Origin: Colwellia_A sp047621305 | Lineage (GTDB): Bacteria > Pseudomonadota > Gammaproteobacteria > Enterobacterales > Alteromonadaceae | Assembly: GCA_047621305.1 (NCBI GenBank) | Contig: JBLHNB010000010.1 | Location: 19,846 to 83,845 of the forward strand | Length of the DNA stretch: 64,000 bases | Direction of reading: 5' to 3' | Translations under genes and position numbers: made by a program | Shown here: positions 1 to 9,145 of the stretch, piece by piece | Layout of the letters: each line of letters opens with the position of its first letter | Position numbering within the stretch: the stretch's first letter is position 1 | Notes under the pieces: generated by a model | What the model saw: only the letters and a program-made list of their open reading frames with translations | The model's database searches: none | What the model was told of the DNA's origin: nothing

Positions 1-536
1 TGTTCTTGCCATTTATCGTTTACCGTTTTAGCGCCGTTCATTACGATAAAATCTGGTTCGTAATTCTTTAACTCTGCTTCGCTTGGGCGAATGAACATAT
101 TTTTAACAAAATGAGCTTGCCATGCTACCTCAGTAATAAAACGTACTTTAAGACGAGTATCATCATTAGCACCACAATAAGTATCAACTACAAATAAACG
201 CTTACCTGATAATTGTGTCGTCACCAAACCTTTTAAATGATCCCAAGTGTTTTGAGTCATAGGTTTATTATCGTTTTTACCTTGGTCAGACCACCAAACA
301 GTATCGCGAGACACGTCATCGCGAACGATATATTTATCTTTGGGAGAACGGCCAGTAAATATACCCGTATCAACATTGACTGCACCCAGTTCAGTTACTA
401 CTCCGCAATCAAAGCCTTCAAGCTCTGCTTTTGTTTCTTCTGCAAAGAGTAATTCGTAAGATGGATTGTAAACAATTTCTACTGCGTTATTAATGCCGTA
501 TTGTGACAGATCAATTGAGTGTTCCAATGTGGTCAT
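1..536 (-). CDS. pckA: Phosphoenolpyruvate carboxykinase (ATP), N-terminal part
   Basis: ATP-dependent PEP carboxykinase converts oxaloacetate to PEP in gluconeogenesis, in the cytoplasm. Only the first 178 or so codons lie in the window; the gene runs off the left edge, so the kinase and metal sites are not visible. The translation starts MTTLEHSIDLSQYGIN and carries the family motif TGRSPKDKY at residues 61-69, followed by a VRDD stretch and the segment WWSDQGKNDNKP typical of the bacterial ATP-type enzyme. The ATG at 534-536 is preceded by a good ribosome binding site (AGGAG on the minus strand, near 546-550). The promoter must lie in 537-950, since mrcA upstream on the same strand ends at 951. 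Identity is certain; only completeness is lacking. Confidence 0.95.
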   Translation of the reverse strand, partial: MTTLEHSIDLSQYGINNAVEIVYNPSYELLFAEETKAELEGFDCGVVTELGAVNVDTGIFTGRSPKDKYIVRDDVSRDTVWWSDQGKNDNKPMTQNTWDHLKGLVTTQLSGKRLFVVDTYCGANDDTRLKVRFITEVAWQAHFVKNMFIRPSEAELKNYEPDFIVMNGAKTVNDKWQE

Positions 537-618
537 AGCAAATGCTCTCCTGAGGTATGACAGGTTAAAATAAAATGGGTGCTTAGTTATGGCGCCATTC
601 TAGGCGAATATTAACTAA

Positions 619-642
619 AACGAAAGTAAAATTTCTTTCGTT
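619..642. promoter_or_regulatory. Inverted repeat in pckA upstream region
   Basis: A perfect 8-bp inverted repeat (AACGAAAG / CTTTCGTT) with an 8-base AT spacer lies about 85 bp upstream of the pckA start. It has no T-run on either side that would make it a convincing terminator. It could be an operator or a hairpin in the pckA leader. The rest of 537-950 shows no gene that I can support. Confidence 0.35.
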
Positions 643-670
643 GTGAAAGTTTTCATAGCGAATTTCATCA

Positions 671-686
671 ATGACAAGGTTGTCAT
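671..686. promoter_or_regulatory. Palindromic operator candidate upstream of pckA
   Basis: The 16-base sequence ATGACAAGGTTGTCAT is two perfect 7-bp half-sites separated by GG, about 135 bp upstream of the pckA start codon. The size and symmetry suit a dimeric helix-turn-helix regulator. I cannot name the regulator from the sequence. pckA is commonly regulated by carbon source, which makes an operator here plausible. Confidence 0.35.
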
Positions 687-950
687 TAAAGGGTTGAATA
701 AAGGAATAGGGATAAATTGATTTTTTGTTTATTAAGTATTAAATATTAATAACAATAAATCAAAGTGTTAGAGAGTAACGTATATAGGGAAGGTTACTGT
801 GATTTACCAACAAGTAACAGGCTAAATAACCTAGACCCATACGGAATAATTTATACACTAATCAACCCGTGTAAAATACATAGGTCTATCGTTATGCTAT
901 CGAAACTTAATCGAGCAGAACTATTTTTTGAGGTTAACGTCGGGGCGAGA

Positions 951-3503
951 TTAAAATATATCTTCTACTATCGTTTCTTCGCCATCGAGAATATCGCCGC
1001 TGTTATCTTGTGTCACATACTCAGTAGGAGCGGTATCCACAGTAAAATATTCAAATTGGCTAGTTTTATCCGTTTTATTGGTAAGTTTCCCCGTTTTTTT
1101 ATCAATACGCACTGATAAAAGCCCGTAAGGTTGCTTAAAGGGCTCAACGGGGTAACCTTTTAATGCTTCTTTCATAAAATCAATCCAAGCCGGTTGCGCT
1201 GTTTTTGCACCGGCTTCACCGCCCTTAGTTTGGTCTTTACCTAAATTAGTATTGGACGTTGTTCTACCCAGTTCTCTGCCGGGGTTATCAAAGCCAATCC
1301 AAGTGGTGGTCACTAATCGGCGACTAAACCCTGAAAACCATGCATCTTTTACATCGTTAGTTGTCCCTGTTTTTCCGGCTATATCTCTGCGTTCTAAAGT
1401 CCTTGCTCTATAGCCAGTACCTTGCCAATAAGGTTTAAATCGCCAGTCAGCTCCCCAAATAACCGAGTTCATTGCTTGCGTGATCAAAAATGCATTCTGT
1501 GGGCTGATTACGCGTTCTGCTTTGTTTACTTTTATTGTGTCATAAACAACATTGTCGGTTAGCTCTAAGGATGTTTGAACGGTTAATGGAGAAATGTTTT
1601 GTTGGATGATTTCATTACAATCATCACAAGCTATTTTTGGATTTTCGGTAAAAATTGTTTTACCGAATGAATCTTCTACTCTTTCAATTAAAAAAGGCGT
1701 AATTAAGAAACCGCCATTAGCAAACGTGGCGTAACCGGTTGCAACTTCAAGCGGTGTTAATGACGCAGAACCTAAGGCGAGGGATTCATTTTTTGGCAGT
1801 TCATTAGGTGCAAAACCAAACTTAGCTAAATGATCAATAATTTTACTTAAGCCTACTTCTCTAAATAACCTAACTGCAATAACATTCTTTGATTGGGCAA
1901 GTGCTAAGCGTACTCGTATTGGACCCGAATATACTGGCGGTGAATTTTTAGGACGCCATATAACACCTGTTGTTTTATCCAATTGATCAATGGGAGCATC
2001 ATTAACTAACGATGCTAACGTATAACCATTATCAAGTGCTGCAGAATAGACAAAGGGTTTAATATTAGAACCGACTTGTCGTTTGGCTTGAGTCACTCGG
2101 TTAAACTGACTTTGTTGGAAACTAAAACCACCAACTGCGGCCTTAATGGCACCATTATCGCTTGATAAAGAAACTAACGATGAACTGACTTGTGGTAACT
2201 GGCTTAAACGATATTCGTTATTGGCGTAAGTGACTAAAATTACATCACCATAAGTTACTATCTCATGCGCTATTTTAGGAGCCGCTCCTTGCTTTTTATC
2301 ATGAATAAATTCGCGTGCCCATGATAAGCCAGTCCAAGGAATACTCGCTTCAATATTATTTTGTAATTGAATCGAAACAGTATGCTCTGTTACATGTGTA
2401 ACAACCGCGACTTGTAAGTGTTGATAGGTTGTTGTTTGAGCTAAGGCTTGAGTAATTTCTTCTTGGGTGAGTGCGGTGCTAGGGTCAATATCTTTTATAA
2501 TAACTGTTTGTGGATCAAATGTTAATTCAGGACGCAGTTGTTTTACTGGTCCACGATAACCATGTCTTTGATCATAGGCAATTAAATTTGCATATACTGC
2601 TTTTTGCGCGGCGAGTTGTAAATCAGCTGATACCGTGGTGTAGACATTATAACCACCGGTATAAGCTTGTTCTTTACCGTAGCGCGAGATCATTTCTTGA
2701 TGCGCCATTTCTGCAATATAAGGGGCGCTTAATTCTATTTCAGCACCATGTTGCTTACCAGTGATCGGGGCGTTATTGGCTTCTTCAAATTCTTGCGAGG
2801 TAATATAGCCAGTGACAAACATCCGTTGTAAAACCACAGACCTTCGCGCTTTAGCACGTTTAGGTGAACGTATTGGGTTTAATGTTGATGGTGCTTTAGG
2901 CAAGCCGGCTAACACTGCGACTTGGGCAAGCGTTAATTCTTTTACGTTTTTTCCATAATATACTTGTGCTGCCGCGCCAAATCCAAATGAGCGATACCCT
3001 AGCGGTATCTTATTCATATATAGACTGAGAATTTCATCTTTAGTGAGCAAGCTTTCAATGTGAAAAGAGAGGAATACTTCTTTAATTTTACGAGTGTAAG
3101 TGACTTCTGAGCTTAAGAAAAAATTTCGTGCAACTTGTTGAGTGATGGTACTAGCGCCACCTTTACTTTTACCGATGAGTTTTGCAAATACAGCACGAGC
3201 TATCCCAATAGGGTCAATACCAAAATGTTGATAAAAGCGATTGTCTTCTGTTGCCAAAATAGCATTAATTAATGATTTAGGCATTTCATCTAACGCTAAA
3301 GGAATACGTTTTTTCTCGCCAAATTGCGAGATCAGTTTTCCTTCGGTGCTATATATTTTCATTGGTGTCTGCCATTGGATGTCTTTTAAAACAACAACAC
3401 TGGGCAGCTCACTGCGCATAGCAATATATAATCCGGCTAGTGCTATCAGGGCTATAAACATCATACTGAAGCCTACTTTAAGTAGGCGCTTTAATGAAAA
3501 CAC
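951..3503 (-). CDS. mrcA: Penicillin-binding protein 1A
   Basis: Bifunctional peptidoglycan glycosyltransferase and DD-transpeptidase, anchored in the inner membrane by one N-terminal helix and active in the periplasm. The glycosyltransferase domain shows EDNRFYQHFG (about residue 86), GASTITQQVARN and KDEILSLYMNKIPLG. The transpeptidase domain shows SNIK of SxxK (about 474), SKN (about 536) and KTGTTND (about 711). The reading frame is open back to an ATG at 3563 (870 aa), but that start has no ribosome binding site and adds 20 residues absent from the family. I prefer the GTG at 3501-3503 (850 aa, the usual length), which gives a short basic KRLLK stretch before the membrane helix. It is divergent from pilM, an arrangement common in gammaproteobacteria. 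Confidence 0.95.
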   Translation of the reverse strand: MFSLKRLLKVGFSMMFIALIALAGLYIAMRSELPSVVVLKDIQWQTPMKIYSTEGKLISQFGEKKRIPLALDEMPKSLINAILATEDNRFYQHFGIDPIGIARAVFAKLIGKSKGGASTITQQVARNFFLSSEVTYTRKIKEVFLSFHIESLLTKDEILSLYMNKIPLGYRSFGFGAAAQVYYGKNVKELTLAQVAVLAGLPKAPSTLNPIRSPKRAKARRSVVLQRMFVTGYITSQEFEEANNAPITGKQHGAEIELSAPYIAEMAHQEMISRYGKEQAYTGGYNVYTTVSADLQLAAQKAVYANLIAYDQRHGYRGPVKQLRPELTFDPQTVIIKDIDPSTALTQEEITQALAQTTTYQHLQVAVVTHVTEHTVSIQLQNNIEASIPWTGLSWAREFIHDKKQGAAPKIAHEIVTYGDVILVTYANNEYRLSQLPQVSSSLVSLSSDNGAIKAAVGGFSFQQSQFNRVTQAKRQVGSNIKPFVYSAALDNGYTLASLVNDAPIDQLDKTTGVIWRPKNSPPVYSGPIRVRLALAQSKNVIAVRLFREVGLSKIIDHLAKFGFAPNELPKNESLALGSASLTPLEVATGYATFANGGFLITPFLIERVEDSFGKTIFTENPKIACDDCNEIIQQNISPLTVQTSLELTDNVVYDTIKVNKAERVISPQNAFLITQAMNSVIWGADWRFKPYWQGTGYRARTLERRDIAGKTGTTNDVKDAWFSGFSRRLVTTTWIGFDNPGRELGRTTSNTNLGKDQTKGGEAGAKTAQPAWIDFMKEALKGYPVEPFKQPYGLLSVRIDKKTGKLTNKTDKTSQFEYFTVDTAPTEYVTQDNSGDILDGEETIVEDIF

Positions 3504-3603
3504 AAAAAAAACTCGATAAATTTTAAAATCGTCTAATATTACTAGTATATCCCGTAAAAGCATGTAATAAATGTATTTATGTTAAATTTGTAACTATTAT
3601 CTC

Positions 3604-3609
3604 TATAAT
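3604..3609 (+). promoter_or_regulatory. Possible -10 box for the pil operon
   Basis: A consensus TATAAT lies 22 bp upstream of the pilM start codon, with a clear ribosome binding site AGGA at 3622-3625 just after the expected start of transcription. I see no good -35 hexamer at the proper distance, so the assignment is tentative. The intergenic space also has to hold the divergent mrcA promoter. Confidence 0.35.
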
Positions 3610-3630
3610 AAAATTATCTCATAGGATTTT

Positions 3631-4710
3631 ATGTTAAGCAGTCTGTGGAAAAAGAAAGCCTCTTTAATTATTGGGATCGATATTGGTTCGCATAGTATTA
3701 AAGCCGTTTTGTTACACCAAAAAAATGAAGGCTACGTGCTTGAAGCGCTTGTTGAAGAAACTATGCCTAGAGGTGCTATCGTCGACCGTGAAATTCAAGA
3801 CATTGAAGCGGTTGGCAAAGTCATTGCAAAATTGCGAAAAAAAATCCCCTCAGCAGTCACAGATGCAGCCGTTGCGGTATCTGGACAAACCGTCATTACC
3901 AAAATTATCTATATGGACGTTGCCTTAACCGAACAGGAACTTGCTAGTCAAATTGAAATAGAAGCTGACAGTTTGATCCCATACCCTCTTGACGAAGTCA
4001 GTCTTGATTTTGAATCGTTAGATGTCAATGAGTCAGACCCAACTAAAATAAACGTATTATTAAGTGCCGCACGAACAGAATCAGTAGAAGCGCGAGTTTC
4101 TGCATTAGAGCAGGGCGGTTTCAATACGAAAGTGGTTGATGTAGAGTCTTATGCCGTTAGTCGACCGTTTGACCTTGTTTTATCATTATTACCTGATGAT
4201 GCAGGTGATAAGATTGTTGCGACAGTTGATATTGGCGCAGTGATGACGCTATTCTCCGTAACAGACTCAGGAGAGCATATTTACAGTAGAGATCAAATCT
4301 TTGGTAGTGAACAATATACACGTTCAATTGTTTCTTACTATAACAAAACTTTCGAAGAAGCAGAGCAAGCGAAAATAGACAATGACCTACCGCCCAATTA
4401 TACGTTTGAGGTATTGGCGCCTTATCATACTATTTTGGTACAACAAATTCGTCGCGCCATCCAAATGTTTTTAACTTCCAGTGGTAAAAACAAAGTGGAT
4501 TATATTGTCGTTTCTGGAGGAACAGCATTGGTAGAAGACGTGCAGAAATTATTAACTGAAGAATTGGGTATTCATACTGTTATTGCGAATCCTTTTGCTA
4601 ATATGGAACTGGGTAAAACGATAAATAGCGATGAAGTTGAACGTAATGCGCCTAAATTTATGGTTGCTACAGGGTTAGCATTAAGGAGCTTTAGTTCATG
4701 GCACATATAA
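3631..4710 (+). CDS. pilM: Type IV pilus assembly protein PilM
   Basis: Actin-like cytoplasmic protein of the type IV pilus inner-membrane alignment complex; it binds the cytoplasmic tail of PilN. The 359-aa protein has the ASKHA nucleotide-binding motifs: IGIDIGSHSIKAV near the N-terminus (phosphate 1), VATVDIGAVMT in the middle (phosphate 2) and IVVSGGTALV near the C-terminus (adenosine motif). The start is supported by AGGA seven bases upstream. It is first in a tightly packed operon: its 3' end overlaps pilN by 13 bp. Length and motifs match the family. Confidence 0.95.
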   Translation: MLSSLWKKKASLIIGIDIGSHSIKAVLLHQKNEGYVLEALVEETMPRGAIVDREIQDIEAVGKVIAKLRKKIPSAVTDAAVAVSGQTVITKIIYMDVALTEQELASQIEIEADSLIPYPLDEVSLDFESLDVNESDPTKINVLLSAARTESVEARVSALEQGGFNTKVVDVESYAVSRPFDLVLSLLPDDAGDKIVATVDIGAVMTLFSVTDSGEHIYSRDQIFGSEQYTRSIVSYYNKTFEEAEQAKIDNDLPPNYTFEVLAPYHTILVQQIRRAIQMFLTSSGKNKVDYIVVSGGTALVEDVQKLLTEELGIHTVIANPFANMELGKTINSDEVERNAPKFMVATGLALRSFSSWHI

Positions 4711-5282
4711 ATTTACTGCCATGGCGTGCAGAAGCCGAGAAAGCAAAACAAAAAGAGTTTTTTACGCTGTTAGCCGCCGTTGCCTTAGGTGCGTTTGCGA
4801 TCGTATTTATTATTAGCCAATTTTTTCAAGCACAAATTGAAGGCCAGCAAACGCGTAATCAATTTTTACAAAATGAAATTAAGGTGCTTGACATTCGTAT
4901 TGGTGAGATTAAAACCCTAACGGCTAAGAAAAAGGCTCTGCAAGAAAGAACCAGCGTTGTTGTTCAGCTACAACGCAGCCGCAATGTTGGCACTCAGGTA
5001 TTCGACGAATTAGCTAAAATTGTACCTAATGGTATTTATTTAACACAATTAAAAAAACAACATAACATCATCAGGCTCAATGGCAAAAGTGAATCAAATA
5101 ATCATTTAGCAAATATGATCAGAGCAATAGAGCGTTCTGACTTATTAACAGAAGCAACACTGGAGTCTATTACTTCTACAGATGCAAACAGTAAATTACT
5201 GAGTGATTTCAAAATGCGCATTCGTATAAAAGGCTTAGATGCGGAACAGATAGAAGAAACCGTGAAGGATGTGAAAAAATGA
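4698..5282 (+). CDS. pilN: Type IV pilus assembly protein PilN
   Basis: Bitopic inner-membrane protein that links PilM to PilO in the pilus alignment subcomplex. The first residues MAHINLLPWR contain the conserved INLLPWR sequence that docks into PilM. A single membrane helix follows (about residues 24-43), then a coiled-coil stretch (about 45-95) and a small ferredoxin-like periplasmic domain. The start ATG overlaps the end of pilM and has AAGGAG upstream. The stop overlaps the pilO start in an ATGA junction, suggesting translational coupling. 194 aa is a normal length. Confidence 0.95.
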   Translation: MAHINLLPWRAEAEKAKQKEFFTLLAAVALGAFAIVFIISQFFQAQIEGQQTRNQFLQNEIKVLDIRIGEIKTLTAKKKALQERTSVVVQLQRSRNVGTQVFDELAKIVPNGIYLTQLKKQHNIIRLNGKSESNNHLANMIRAIERSDLLTEATLESITSTDANSKLLSDFKMRIRIKGLDAEQIEETVKDVKK

Positions 5283-5875
5283 ATGTAGATCTTTCACAAT
5301 TTGATAATTTAGAGCTTGATAATGTTGCCGAATGGCCACCATTAGCTAAACTCGTATTAACTATATTTTTGGCTATTGTCACTATGGGGCTAGGTTATGT
5401 TGTCTTAATAAGTGATAAAATAGATCTGCTCAATAGTGCCGCCATTGAAGAAACAACCCTTAAACAAACCTATGAAGCTAAGTATCATGTGGCTGCGAAT
5501 TTGGAGTTGTTTCAGGCTCAAATGGTTGAAGCGGAAGCTCTTTTTGCGAAACAAATAAAAAGTTTACCTGAGAGTCACGAGATCCCAGGGTTACTTGATG
5601 ATATTACTTTTGTTGGCACAACGAGTGGTTTGAGTTTTGTAAAATTGAACTGGCAGCCAGAAATCATACAAGAAATTTATATTGAATTGCCCATTGATAT
5701 TGAGGTGATTGGTAAATATCATGATTTTGGTAGTTTTGTGAGTAAAATTGCAGGCTTACCTCGTATTGTTACGTTACACGATTTTGAAATAAACTTGTCA
5801 AAAGAGACTAATGAACAATTAAAATTAAAGCTTCAGGCAAAAACGTATCGTTACCGAGAGGCTGAAGATAAATGA
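5279..5875 (+). CDS. pilO: Type IV pilus assembly protein PilO
   Basis: Inner-membrane partner of PilN, with which it forms a heterodimer in the periplasm. The 198-aa protein has a short cytoplasmic N-terminus ending in a conserved-type WPPLAK segment, one transmembrane helix (about residues 26-46), a coiled coil and a ferredoxin-like C-terminal domain. Its start overlaps the pilN stop and its stop overlaps the pilP start, both as ATGA, so the operon is translationally coupled throughout. Confidence 0.94.
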   Translation: MNVDLSQFDNLELDNVAEWPPLAKLVLTIFLAIVTMGLGYVVLISDKIDLLNSAAIEETTLKQTYEAKYHVAANLELFQAQMVEAEALFAKQIKSLPESHEIPGLLDDITFVGTTSGLSFVKLNWQPEIIQEIYIELPIDIEVIGKYHDFGSFVSKIAGLPRIVTLHDFEINLSKETNEQLKLKLQAKTYRYREAEDK

Positions 5876-6411
5876 AAAAATTAGCCACTACCACTATATT
5901 AACGGTATTTTTATCAGGATGTTTTGATGATACCAGTGACATAAAAGAACATATTGCTACCGTACAAGCCAATACTAGAACCTTTATAAAACCGATAGAA
6001 GAAGTTCCTGTATTCAATCACTTTTTATATAATGCTAAATCGTTACGTAGTCCCTTTGATTTACCAAAACCAGAAGCAATCCAAGAAAAAATGCAGCAAA
6101 TGTCAGGGTGTTTAAGTCCAGATCCAAGACGCAGAAAACAACCGCTTGAAAAATATGCCGTTAGTGATTTGACTATGCGTGGCACATTAGGGGAACTTGG
6201 TGTTATTTGGGCGTTGGTTGAAGCTTCTGATAGCAGCCTTCATCGTGTTGCCATTGGTAATTATTTAGGGTTATTTAATGGTAAAGTCATTGCAGTTGAT
6301 GGAAAAAATGTGAAAGTAATAGAATTAATTCCAGACGGTTCTGGTTGTTGGGCTGAACGTGAAACTAATATTGCGATAACAGAATCGAATTCAGAGGGGC
6401 AAGGGAACTAA
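5872..6411 (+). CDS. pilP: Type IV pilus lipoprotein PilP
   Basis: Inner-membrane-anchored lipoprotein that bridges the PilN-PilO complex to the outer-membrane secretin PilQ. The signal peptide ends in a lipobox LSGC with the lipidated Cys at residue 17. A disordered linker follows, then the beta-sandwich domain containing MRGTLGELGVIWALVEA, which is typical of PilP. The stop codon shares its last base with the pilQ ATG. 179 aa is the usual size. Confidence 0.94.
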   Translation: MKKLATTTILTVFLSGCFDDTSDIKEHIATVQANTRTFIKPIEEVPVFNHFLYNAKSLRSPFDLPKPEAIQEKMQQMSGCLSPDPRRRKQPLEKYAVSDLTMRGTLGELGVIWALVEASDSSLHRVAIGNYLGLFNGKVIAVDGKNVKVIELIPDGSGCWAERETNIAITESNSEGQGN

Positions 6412-8468
6412 TGTTGTTATTTAAAAAAATGAGAGAGTATAAAATATTGAGTTTTTCTTCGAGTTCACAGTTGCTAGCATATGTTTTTTTGAGCTTGACT
6501 GCTATTTCATCACACGCGACTAGTTTAAAAGCGTTTCAGTACAATACGATGCAAAATAATGAAATTGAACTGGAGTTTCAATTATCAGAAAACATCCTTG
6601 AGCAACCCCTAGTAAAAACTTCAATGAATCCAGCGCGAATTGATATCACCTTTGCTGCGAGTGATTTTAATAGTGAATTAAATGAAACAATTATTGAACA
6701 TGCAGGGGTTAATCGTGTCACAGTTAATAAACTCGCTGGTAAGGTTGTTGCTTCTGTGCACCTAAAAAACCTGTCAATCTTTGATGTTAACCAAAAAGAA
6801 GATAAATTTTCTCTGATATTGAACAAAGGATTATCTGATTCAGCGGTGACTAAGGTCAGCACACTAAATAATAAATTTATTAATAATATTCAGTCATTGG
6901 ATTTTCGTAAAGGTCAAAATAATGATGCTCAAATAGTTGTTAATCTCGATGACAGTGCAGTTGCCGTTGATGTCAGTGACAAGTTAGGAAAACTTTACAT
7001 TGAATTTCACAATACTCAAATTCTTGAAGATCTCTTATATAAATTAGATGTTACTGATTTTGGCACCTTAGTGTCAGGCATAGAAACATTCAAAGAAGGG
7101 CGGAATGCTCGACTGGTTGTTGATATCGATTCTGAATTTACGTTCAAACATCAACAACTGAATAATGTTTTTTCTATTGTTGTAAGTAAAAAAATAAAAA
7201 ATCCAAGTTATTTGGGGGATGCAGATGATTTCAGTGGTAAGGCCATATCGTTAAACTTTCAAGATATTTCTGTGCGTACGGTATTACAAATTATTGCCGA
7301 TTATAACGGTTTTAATTTAGTCACGAGTGACACGGTCGCGGGGAACATCACACTTAGGCTTGATGGCGTTCCTTGGGATCAGGCCCTTGATATTATTTTA
7401 AAAGTTAAAGGCCTAGACAAACGTATGGAAGGCAACATTTTAATGGTTGCGCCAAGTGATGAATTAGCGGCTCGAGAAGCTCGAGACTTGCAGGTTCTTC
7501 AGCAAGTAGAAGAACTAGCGCCATTATATTCTGAATTTTTGCAAGTTAACTATGCAAAAGCAGCTGAATTAGCGGGTCTTATTAAAACAGAAGACAATAG
7601 TATTTTATCAACAAGAGGTAGTGTGAGTGTTGATGAACGCACCAATACACTATTATTACGTGATACCGCGAAAAGCATTGAAGATATTAAACGCATGGTT
7701 AATGTTTTGGATATACCCATTCGTCAGGTTGTTATTGAAGCACGAATGGTAACGGTTAAAGACAGTATTAATGAAGAGCTTGGCATACGTTGGGGCGTAA
7801 CTGATACTGATGGCGAGTACACTACAGCAGGTACGATAAAAGGGGCTGATATCGCTTCAGGTGGTGTTATTCCATCGTTAACTGATCGACTTAATGTTAA
7901 TCTACCTGCAGTAACACCAGCGGGTAGTATTGCGTTTCAGGTGGCCCGTTTAGCCGATGGCGCAATATTAGATCTTGAACTCAGTGCGATGGAAAAAGAG
8001 AAAAAAGGCGAGATCATCGCAAGTCCACGTATTACCACCTCTAATCAGAAAGAAGCCTATATTGAACAGGGTGTTGAAATTCCTTATCAAGAAGCGGCTT
8101 CTAGCGGTGCAACGACGACACAATTTAAAAAAGCCGTACTGAGCTTAACAGTGACCCCACATATTACGCCAGACGATCGCATTATTCTTGATTTAGTTGT
8201 TACGCAAGATACAGTGTCTGATGTCACCAATGGTCAAGCACCGGCAATTGATACGCAACGGATTGGAACACAAGTTTTGGTCAATAATGGCGAAACCATC
8301 GTATTGGGTGGTATTTATCAACAAGCAATCATAAATAGCGTTTCTAAAGTCCCCGTATTGGGAGATATTCCTTATTTTGGGTGGTTATTTAGAAATAGTA
8401 CAAATATTAATGAGAAAAAAGAACTACTGATTTTTGTTACACCACGCATAGTTACCGAACGTTTTTAA
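6411..8468 (+). CDS. pilQ: Type IV pilus secretin PilQ
   Basis: Outer-membrane secretin through which the type IV pilus passes. The 685-aa protein has an N-terminal signal sequence ending around SSHAT, two AMIN domains (about residues 45-150 and 160-260) that bind peptidoglycan, a secretin N0/STN domain (starting near LNFQDISVRTVLQIIADYNG, about 285) and an N1 domain. The C-terminal secretin beta-barrel includes the signature VPVLGDIPYFGWLFRN near the end. The ribosome binding site (GAGGGGCAAGG) lies within the end of pilP. It is the last gene of the pil operon; 147 bp separate it from aroK. Confidence 0.95.
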   Translation: MLLFKKMREYKILSFSSSSQLLAYVFLSLTAISSHATSLKAFQYNTMQNNEIELEFQLSENILEQPLVKTSMNPARIDITFAASDFNSELNETIIEHAGVNRVTVNKLAGKVVASVHLKNLSIFDVNQKEDKFSLILNKGLSDSAVTKVSTLNNKFINNIQSLDFRKGQNNDAQIVVNLDDSAVAVDVSDKLGKLYIEFHNTQILEDLLYKLDVTDFGTLVSGIETFKEGRNARLVVDIDSEFTFKHQQLNNVFSIVVSKKIKNPSYLGDADDFSGKAISLNFQDISVRTVLQIIADYNGFNLVTSDTVAGNITLRLDGVPWDQALDIILKVKGLDKRMEGNILMVAPSDELAAREARDLQVLQQVEELAPLYSEFLQVNYAKAAELAGLIKTEDNSILSTRGSVSVDERTNTLLLRDTAKSIEDIKRMVNVLDIPIRQVVIEARMVTVKDSINEELGIRWGVTDTDGEYTTAGTIKGADIASGGVIPSLTDRLNVNLPAVTPAGSIAFQVARLADGAILDLELSAMEKEKKGEIIASPRITTSNQKEAYIEQGVEIPYQEAASSGATTTQFKKAVLSLTVTPHITPDDRIILDLVVTQDTVSDVTNGQAPAIDTQRIGTQVLVNNGETIVLGGIYQQAIINSVSKVPVLGDIPYFGWLFRNSTNINEKKELLIFVTPRIVTERF

Positions 8469-8614
8469 GTTAATTTGCAAGTAAGTGACGACTTTTCGCG
8501 ACTCTTGCTTGCAATATACCCATAACAATTGCGATAATTGCGCCCTTGAAATTTTCGAGGGGGTCTCCTTTACCCTATTTAACATAATTTATATAACGAG
8601 TTTAAGTTAGTCTA

Positions 8615-9133
8615 ATGGCAGAAAAACGTAATATTTTCCTTGTAGGCCCTATGGGCGCAGGCAAAAGCACCATTGGTAGAGAATTAGCTGATCGGCTACA
8701 TCTTGAGTTTTTTGATTCTGACCACGAAATCGAACGTCGTACAGGTGCTGATATCGCCTGGGTTTTTGATCTTGAAGGTGAAGAAGGTTTTCGATTACGT
8801 GAAGAAACAGTAATTGAAGATTTAACTGAGAAGCAGGGCATTGTTTTAGCAACCGGCGGTGGTTCAGTTATAAGTGCGCAAGTTCGTAATCGATTATCCG
8901 CACGTGGCATCGTTGTCTACCTTGAAACGACTATTGATAAGCAAGTAGCACGTACACAAAGAGATCGTCGTCGTCCCTTGTTACAAACATCAGAAGAGCC
9001 GCGTACAGTATTAGAGAATTTAGCCGTAGAGCGTAATCCTTTGTACGAAGAAATCGCTGATGTGATTGTTCAAACGGATGATCAAAGTGCTAAAGTTGTT
9101 GCTCATAAAATTGTAGAGCGTTTAGATTTTTAA
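8615..9133 (+). CDS. aroK: Shikimate kinase I
   Basis: Phosphorylates shikimate to shikimate 3-phosphate with ATP in the cytoplasmic chorismate pathway. The 172-aa P-loop kinase has the Walker A motif GPMGAGKST near residues 11-19, the shikimate-binding DSD (residues 34-36 region, FFDSDHEIERRTG), and ATGGGSV. Position after pilQ and before aroB is the classical gammaproteobacterial arrangement. The 147-bp gap before it holds a possible hairpin (CCCTTGA / TTCGAGGG, near 8552-8568) that could be a terminator or leader structure. The gene probably has its own promoter in that gap. Confidence 0.96.
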   Translation: MAEKRNIFLVGPMGAGKSTIGRELADRLHLEFFDSDHEIERRTGADIAWVFDLEGEEGFRLREETVIEDLTEKQGIVLATGGGSVISAQVRNRLSARGIVVYLETTIDKQVARTQRDRRRPLLQTSEEPRTVLENLAVERNPLYEEIADVIVQTDDQSAKVVAHKIVERLDF

Positions 9134-9145
9134 ATGTGAAAAAAT

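Noticed and set aside
765..1115. 116-codon plus-strand frame at the 3' end of mrcA
   Set aside because: Most of it is antisense to the mrcA coding sequence, it has no ribosome binding site and its composition is not protein-like.
8480..8614. Riboswitch or small RNA in the pilQ-aroK gap
   Set aside because: Only a short hairpin with one G:T pair is visible and no known aptamer core.
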